DNA of 39,390 nt from Thermodesulfobacteriota bacterium (GTDB lineage: Bacteria; Desulfobacterota; SM23-61): assembly GCA_030018715.1 (NCBI GenBank), contig JASEHN010000001.1, positions 1 to 39,390 on the forward strand, given 5' to 3'. Of this stretch, positions 25,301 to 34,300 are shown piece by piece (within the stretch, counting starts at the first letter, position 1; each line of letters opens with the position of its first letter). A model generated the notes under the pieces. That model was not told the origin of the DNA. It was given only the letters and a program-made list of their open reading frames with translations, and did no database searches. The position numbers and the translations under genes are program-made.

Positions 25301-28300
25301 AGGGATGGCCAATTGTATCCCCTGGACCTGAACGACCATTTGGCGGAGGCGGCCAGCATCCTTCAGAGTTTGCGGGAACAGGGCATCGGCATCGCCGATT
25401 ATCTGGCCCAGGGCAATATGATTGAGCCGGTTGCGAACCTGACCCGGGACCTGCTGAAGTTCTTTGGGGATTTTGGCCGCAGCCGGAAAAAGATTGCAGC
25501 CACTTTCAACGCCTACCTGGACATTGTGGAGGCGGCCGGAGATCCCAGACAGGGGGTGCTGGTGGAAACCGGTGTTTCTATCCCCACCCGGGAAGAAGTG
25601 CTCCAGGCCGCGATTCAGAGAATGGAGGCCAGCCATGGCACAGGAACAGCCGTATCGCCTGACCTACAGCAAGGTGAGGCCCCAAGTGGTGAAGCGCTTG
25701 GCGGCCTTGCCGGGGAAGAAAAGCCCGTGGGGGTTGAAGGCCCTGGGCTTAGCGCCCCGGCCCCAAAACCAAAACCTCTCTCGGCCATAGGCCAAAAGCT
25801 GGCCACCATCCGGGAACAGTTTAAAGATATTGATGAAGACCGGGCCCGGACGGTGCTTCGGGCCTTGCCGGATGCCTCCCCGACGGAAGCGGCCATCATG
25901 GCCCAGGATGAGGAATTGTTCAGCATTGTGGGCCGGGGCAGCTTGAGCGAGGCAGAACGCCGGTTTATCGCCGAGAAGCTGAGGCAGCTCCAACCGGGTT
26001 TACCTGGGCTGGGTGGGGGCGGGATTTTCGACATTCCGCCGGAGCCTAAGCCGAAACTCCCCCCGGGAATCGCGCCCAAGCCCGCCAAGATCGACACGGT
26101 AGAACTGGCCAAGATGTTCTACACTTCCGACCTGCGCGGCGACATCAATCTCAGCGACCTGATGAAGCAGGTTCAGCAACGCCGCAATATTCCTCCCGAA
26201 TGGCTTCAAATGCCATCTTACCGCAAGCAGGTTGAAGAAGCTCTGGAACTGGCCTTGGTCTATGCCAATCGGAGCATCGTGGCCGGGGGAGAAACCCAGA
26301 AGGACGTGGCCGGAACCCTGCGCAAGCTGATCGACCTTTACAACCGGCAGCCGGCCCTTACCTCCCGGACGTCCACCACCATCAGGAACCAGGCCTACTC
26401 CACCCCGGCGCCCCTGGCCTACCTGATGGATAAGGTTACAGGGATCACCAAGGATTCTTGGGTCTATGAGCCCACCGCGGGCAACGGCATGCTCCTGATC
26501 GGGGCCAACCCGAAGCAGACCTTGGCGAATGAGATTGACCCGCTCCGGGCCGAACATCTCCGGTCCCAAGGGTTCGATGTAGTCTCCAAAGACGCTCAAA
26601 GCCTGGTAGGGAAAGAAGGAGGGCCGCAAGAGAACTCGGTGGACGTGGTGGTCGCCAACCCGCCTTTCGGCAGCCTGGATACCCCGGTAGATTTTGACGG
26701 CTATAAAATCTCCAAGCTGGAGCATTTGATCACCCTGGACGCGCTCAAAGCCATGGACGACGACGGGCGGGCGGCATTCATTATCGGCGGCCATTCCTTC
26801 GCTGCCCCCTTGGGCGGCGCCATGGACAAGCTCACCAACGCCGACCGGGTGTTCTTCAACTACCTCTATTCCCGATACAATGTCACCCACCACATCAACA
26901 TCGACGGCAAAGTGTATGAGCGGATGGGCACCAAGTTTCCGATCCGCCTCATCACCATCGAGGGCCGCAAGGCCCAACCCGACAAGGCGGCGGCCCCTTA
27001 CAAAATCGAGCAGATAGAGGTTGCCAAAACCTTTGGGGATGTTTATAAGTTATTGAAAGGAGACATCGATGCCCGCGCAGAAGGTACTGTGGCTCCCGGA
27101 CTTTCTCAGGAACAGCCGGCCGGCCCGCGTCGGCCTGGGGGTGTTTATCTATCCCCAGGTGGCGAAGAAGGGGCCGGACGCGGAATACTACCTGGAGGCC
27201 TGGAAGGAGAAGGTCCGAGGCCTGGTCAAGAAGGTGGCGAAGTGGGAGGGCCACGTAGAGGTGCTCCGGGTGCTGGATTGCCTGGGGCCCCAAGTGGCGG
27301 ACCAGTACTTCCCGGGGGACGAGAAGCAGGAGGAGTTAATAGATATGATCAGACAATCCCCGGAGGTGTCGCTGGAGCACATCCTGGAGTATCTCCGCGA
27401 CCCAAGCCCGGCGAACAAGCAGGACCTTCTGGACCATTACTCCCAGGACCCGGAGGAAGACCATCTCAGCCCGGAAGAGGAGTTACAGGAACAGAAGGAC
27501 CTCAACCTGGACGAGTTCCTCCTAAGTCTATAGGCTCCGGCACCCAGGTAACTCTTCCCGACGGGACCACCGTCACCATCAAGGAGGAGCAGACCCCCTA
27601 CACCCGCTCCCTTAAAGAAGAACAAGCCCCCTATGGCGAACAAACCGTCGAAGTTGTGGATACCGATGGCAATGTGCGCCGAATCCCCATCTCCCAAATC
27701 CAAGGCGTCATTGACGAGAGCGGCAAAGAGGTTAAGCTCTCCGATGAGGACCGCCAGAGCCTCAAGGTTTTCCAGAAGAACCAATGGGTTGAAACCAACG
27801 ATGGCGCAACCGGCCAGGTCACCAAGGTGCGCGGTTGGGGCGACAAGATGGTGCTCACCGTCCAAGGACCAGAAGGGGCGGCCACCGTCAAACCCGCGGA
27901 CGTAAAAAATATCCTGGAAGGCCCGCCTGCGGCCAAGAGAGAAAAGGTCGCGACCTCTAAGCCCGCCGCCGAAGAAATCAACCTTCAGGTTCCCTATAAG
28001 CCTACCTCCAAAGGGCCAGCCATGAACACCGTGGCTCCTCGATACATGGCCGAAGCCGTCGGCAATTACCTGGAGAAGCTACAGGGGGAGATTGGCGGCC
28101 TGGACGAGTTTGTGCGGGGCCGCCTGGGTTACAAGACCAGGGAAGAAATGTTCAGGGTCTTGGGGGCCGAACAGATTGAAGGTGTGGCCCTGGCCATCGA
28201 CGCCATCGAGCGGGGTACCGGCGGCTTCGTGATCGGCCACCAGACGGGCGTGGGCAAGGGCCGCATGGTGGCGGCTATCATGCGCTACGCCAAGAACCAG

Positions 28301-31300
28301 GGGTTGGTGCCCATTTTCCTGACGGAGAACGATGGTCTGTATTCGGCCATGTACCGGGATATGCAGGACATTAACGCCGACCTTAACCCTCTCATCATGG
28401 CCAGCAACCCAGACAGGGCTCGCATCGTGGACAATGACGGCAACGTCATCCGCGAACTGGACAAGCAGGCCATCAAGGAAGCGGTCAAAAACCGTCGTCT
28501 ATCGGCCGGGCATGATGCCATCTTCACCACCTATCACCAAATGAATAGCCGGACCATGACCGGCAAGATGAAACTTTTAAGGGCTTTGGCTCCCCGGTCC
28601 ATCCTGATTCTGGACGAATCCCACAAGGGGGCCGGGGACAAAAGCCAGACCGGAGCCTTTCTCCGGGGCCACATGACGGGCCAGGTGCGGGGGGTGGTCT
28701 ATTCTTCGGCCACCTACGCCAAGCGGCCCGACACCATGGCCCTGTACCATCGGACGGAGCTGGGCAACCTCAACGTGGACATCGACACCGTCATTGACAA
28801 CTTGGTGATGGGTGGGGTCCCCCTGCAGGAATGGGTCGCCCATCAATGGGCCTTAAGCGGCCAGATGATCCGCAACGAACTTTCCTTTGCCGGCATTGAC
28901 ATCCCGGTGGAAGTGGACATGGAAAACGTTACCAGGGACCGGCAACGGTCGGACGATCTGACAACCGGACTAAGGGAAATTCTCAGGTTTTCCAAGGCGT
29001 TTAGCGAATGGGTAGCGGACCTAAACGATGATTTCCAAAAGGAGGGAGAGCAAGCGGAGCCGGGTTTCCGGGGTGGGATCTCGAACACCAACTTTGCCTC
29101 GGTGATGCACAACAAGATTTCCCAGCTTCTTTTCTGCCTGCGGACGGACGCCACCATCAAGGAGGCCTTGACAGCCCTTAGGCAGGGCAAGAAGGTGGTC
29201 ATCGGCTGCTATAACACTATGGAAGCCTTCGTGAAGGACATGCGGGAGGCGGGCACCATCAAGGTGGGCGATGAGCTTAATATGAATTTCGCCCAGGTGG
29301 TCCGGAAGGCTGCGGATAGCGTACTGATTTACAGAGTTGATCATGGCTATGGCGGGCAGCCGGAGACGGTGCGCGTAAGGCCTGAAGATTTACCCCCTAG
29401 ACTTCAAGCCATGTGGCGCAACCTGGTGACCCTCCTTGAAAGCACCACGACGGACGTGCCGGCCCTGCCCATCGACTACATCGCCAAGGCCCTCGTCAAA
29501 GAAGGGTTCAAGGTGGGTGAGATTACCGGCCGCGAGCATGTTTTGGATTGGGAACAGGAAGGGAACATTCTTAGAAGGCGTAGCGAGAAGGAAAAATCCG
29601 ACAAGAACACTCCCGTCAACAGATTCAACTCCGGGGAATATGACGCCCTCATCATCAACAGTTCTGGGAGCAGCGGAATCTCCCTGCACAGTGGCGAAAA
29701 GTTCAAGGATCAGCGCCCCCGGCACATGATCCTGACCCAGATGAGCAACGAGATCAACGAGGCGGTGCAGCTCCTAGGGCGCATCCACCGTACCGGGCAG
29801 GTCAACCTGCCCAGCTACATGATCAAAATCAGTTCGCTCCCGGGCGAGAAGCGGCCCCTGGCCGTCCTCCAGAAGAAATTATCGTCTCTGTTCGCCAACA
29901 TCTCGGCTAAGGGAGAAAGCGCCTACTCCCTGGACGTAAACGACATCATCAACCAGTACGGCGACCAGGTGATCGCCGAGATGTTCGCCGATGATCCCAG
30001 CCTGAATGACCGTTTAAGCGGGGTGCTGGACCGGGTGATCGACGAGGATTTTATTAACGCCGGCCGGGATGGTCGCGTTCGCCAGATCATGCAAGCCTAC
30101 CCTGATCCGGGCCACCTCACCAAACGGGCCACCGGCTGGACTTCCTTGCAGCCGGTCTCAGTGCAAGAGGAAGTCTGGTCTGCCATTGACGCCAAGTATG
30201 AAGAACTGGTTGAGCACCTGAAGCAGATCGGCGAGTACAGCTTGGAGAGCGAACACCTGGACCTTCAGGCCAAGACCGTCAGCAAGTCCGTACTGGTGGC
30301 CGGCAGCACCCAGGGGAAAAGCGAGCTCACCAGCCCCACTTATTTTGAGGCGGTTGAGGCCAAGGTTCAGAAAAAGCCCATGACCAAGGCGGAGATCGAG
30401 AAGCGGATGCACGCCAACCTCAAGGGCAGAAAGCCGCAAGACCTGGCCGACGAAATAAAAACGAAAATACAGCAAGAGTTCGACCCCTGGATCAAGGACA
30501 GGATTGCCCTGATGCGGGGAGCCGGAACCCCACAAGAGACGGTAAGCAGATTCGAGCAGGGGGCAAGAAGGGCGCTGGAACATACCCTGCGACTGCTGGG
30601 CGAATACCAAATCGGCACGGCGCTTAGCTATCCCATGATGAACATGGCTGGCGTGGTCTATGACATCAAGTATAAGCCGACCGCGGGAAGCAATCCGGCC
30701 ACTCCAAGCAACATCAAGGTCAGCATGGCGGTGGACTCCACCATGCGGATTTACAAAACTTCTATGGCTGGGGTGGCAGGGACGACCAGATATAAAATGT
30801 CAGCCCTGGAAGGGTGGTTAGGCGGTTCCTCAACTGACCCTGGTTGGGATGCAGCGCTGCCCGACAAGACCTTTGAGACTCGCTACCTGGTGACCGGCAA
30901 CCTCCTGGGCAACCCGCTCGACACGGGGCAGATGACCTTTTTCACCCGGGACGATGGCAAGCTGGCCACCGGCTTTCTGATGCCCCTCAACTTCGATTTG
31001 TCCGGGCACCCAGAGCTGCAGAGGGTGATGTTGAGCCAGGCGCAGGCGGCCACGATGCTGCGGCGTGAAGGCGCGGTGGTTACGTCAAATTATGAGAGCG
31101 TGATCAGAAGAACCAGCACGGGAGGATATCTCGTAGAGGTCCCAAGGTCAAAAGCGAAAGGCGGCAAATATTTCCTCAATGACGATATTTTGGCCCGTAC
31201 CCAGGGAGACTTTTACAGCGCCCGTGGTCGGATGGTCGCCAACGTAAGGAACCTGGAAGACGCTAACGCCATCATCGACATCCTTTATCAACTTGGCGTG

Positions 31301-34300
31301 GTCTTCTCTGCTGACCGGGCCACTGCTGAAAGACTTTTTGGGGACAGCTTGGCGGGGCCTACGGGTGTTGCCGAACCTCCAGTCCCTTATACCCAACTAA
31401 CCTCCAAACATCATGCCGAAGAGGTGAAATTAGCCTATGGCTCCGAAAAAGCAGCAAAGCAAGTCGTCCAAGAAACCGCCCGTCAGGTCGAAATCGTCCA
31501 CCGGAGACTCCAAGGAATACCCAGCCCAGGAGTGCCGGGGGTTCTGGCCAAATATCGCTCCCGCATCGCTCAAGAATATTCTAAGCAGGGATGGGTTGAT
31601 CTGTCTGGATACCAACTCGAACCCGGCAGAGAATCCCAGCAAATAGCCGAACTTTTTCAGGTTTTTCGCAACCCCAAGATGGAAATTATGCACGCCATCT
31701 ACACGAAAAACGGGGTGATCGTGGCCCACAATGCTATTACCTCCGGCCAGATCAGTCATGTGAAACCGAAAAATATTGCCCGCCATCTTTTCCGGTTACA
31801 GGAAACCGCGAAGCGCTTGGGGGCCGATAAGGTTCATATCCTGCATAATCACCCAAGCGGCAACACAGAGATGAGCATGGCCGACCGCGCCATGGCCAGG
31901 GTGGTGCGAGAGGGGTTTAAGACACTGGGGAAAACTAGCAAGGGCCAGGGGGTTGGCGGCCTTGGTAATCTCATGGGCGAGTTTATAGTCATTGACCATG
32001 GGAAGTTTAGTTACCTCTATGAGTACCCAGGCCAAGGACAACACATTAACTATGGCGACTATCGAATTTCATCGGGACTTCGCCAAGGCCGCACCGAAGG
32101 GGCGAAAATAAGAACCCCGAGTGAACTGGCGGCTTTTGTCAGCACTTTAAAATATGATTCGGACAAGGTGGTCCTGATTCACTTAAGGTCGAGCAACGAG
32201 ATCAATGGCTGGAGCGTCCATAACAAGTCCATCTTAAATAAGCCGGTGAAGCAGGTAAAGCAAAGCCTCAAGCAGGAAACGAAGGCTTTCAATGCCGCTC
32301 GCGTGATGATCATTACTGAGGATGAGGTTGCGGTCAATCGGCTGTTGTCTCAAGAGATCAAATCGGCGCCGGCAGGTGGCGACAGCCTGGCTTCTATGGT
32401 GGTGGACATCGCCAATGGGCGCGGGAGAAGTCTCCGGGGATCGGCTGAATTCTTGTGGGAGTTGTCAGGCCACGAGACCGGGAAGATGGCCCGGGCGATG
32501 TGGGAACCTCAGGCACAATATGACCGCACTGAGGCAGAGCACGTCCTGGCCGACTACGACCGAAAGATGCTGGCGCCGGGAAAACGCACCATCTGGGAGA
32601 AAATTAAGGCGGCCAAAACCGAAGTGCCCGAAAGCGCCAAGGGGTTCCTGGAGAGATTTTATAATGAGGTAGTGGATCGCTTCGCCCCCATGGAACGGGC
32701 CGAAGAGAAACTCAAGAAGGCGGGGATAGTCGTGGGTCCTGGCCAGAGCGTCGCCAACGCCCTGTCTTATATGAGGGGCCAGGAAGGGCGAGTCCGGCAG
32801 GCCTTAACCGGGGATCATGTCTATCAGAGTGTCATGGCTCCGGACGAGAATGGCCGGATGGCCTTCACCGGCGAGATTGAGGAAGTAGGGGCCAGCCTGG
32901 ACAAACGCCTGGAACCCATCAAGAAGCTGGCGGCCAAGCGGGGGGAAGAGGTCCCCAAGGTGATGCACGACCTCTTCAACCGCCTGATGGTGGCCCAGAG
33001 GGATCTGGAACTGGCCGGGGAGACCGGCGCCCGGGCCCCGGGAGAGATCAAGGGCACCCGGCCGGAAGATAGCCGAGCGGCCCTGGACGCCCTCAAATCC
33101 ATCTATGGGGATGACTTCAAAACCTTGGAAGCTGCGGCCCGGAGCGTCCGGGAATGGGGGGACCAGACCATCTTGCAACCTCTCCTGCAGGTAGGGTTTA
33201 TCGACCAGGCCCGCTACGATGAGATCAAGGACCGGAACGAGTTCTACATCCCCTTCAAGCGGCTAATGGAAGACATCGACGATTACATCGACGCCAACGC
33301 CGCGGCCCTGGGAGTCAAGGGCCGGGTGATCCAGCAAATCAAGGGTTCGGAGAGGGCCATCCTGGACCCGCTGCAGATGTGGATCGAACTGGCTTACAAG
33401 GCCAACTATGCCTTCGCCCGGAATTATGTGACGCAGAATATAGCCGTGTTGGGAGAGTACGGGGATCCCGACATCAAGGAAGTGCCGGCCAAATACCTGC
33501 CGGTCGATTTTGCTCAGAAGCAGGAGATCGACGCGGCGCTGCGGCCGCAGCTTGTCAAGCTCGCCAAGGCCCTGGGCATCGACGTTAAGGTCATGGGCGC
33601 GATGCGGGGCCGGCGCCTGGGTCAGTTCAAGAAATGGCTCAGTCAAGAAGTTCAGGCAGGCGGAATAACTTCGGAGGTGGCGAAAGATATCCAGGTGAGG
33701 TTTGCCACCTTCGAGGCGACCCTGGCGCATGAGGTAGGCCATGGGATCGACGACGCTTACGGCTTGGTGAAGCTGCTCATTGAGCAGGGCACCCCGGAGA
33801 TGAAGCGGGAACTGCGCCGCATTGCCGATCAGCGGGCCGACAGCCCCTCCAATTCCTACAAGCGATATATCCGCAAAAAAGAGGAACAGGTGGCGGAGTT
33901 TGTCTCGAGATACATCATCGACAAAAGATCGGTGGAGCGCCTGGCCCCCAACGCCCTGGCAAAGTTTGAGGGTTATCTGCGGCAAAACGACAAGCTGAAG
34001 CCCCTCCTGAATTTCAAGTTGTCTCACCAGACCGGGGTATTGGAAGCCATAAACCGGGTATGGGCCCGATCCCCTTTGCCGCCAGAACCCGGGACGATCC
34101 CCTACTACCGGGACGGCAAGCAATTGTGGCTCAAGGTTCCCCCGGATATTTTTCAGGCCACCCAGAGCATGATGCCCTCAGAAATCGGTATCCTGCTGAA
34201 GGTGGCCAAGGCCCCCGCGGACCTTCTGCGGGCCGGTGCGGTGCTGACTCCGGAGTTCGCCTTGGCCCGGAACCCCTTTCGGGATGTGATTCAAGCCTAC

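Noticed and set aside
27633..27905. Forward +1-frame ORF of 90 codons after the 27069 gene
   Set aside because: The giant frame at this place reads convincing SH3-like modules (for example VTKVRGWGDKMVLTV), while the alternative is Ser/Arg/Pro-rich; no clear SD.
32322..32672. Forward +1-frame ORF of 116 codons within the giant gene
   Set aside because: Trp/Arg/Cys-rich, no SD, and the giant frame here is ordinary protein with normal codon use. Unlike 27069, the coding signal stays in the giant frame.
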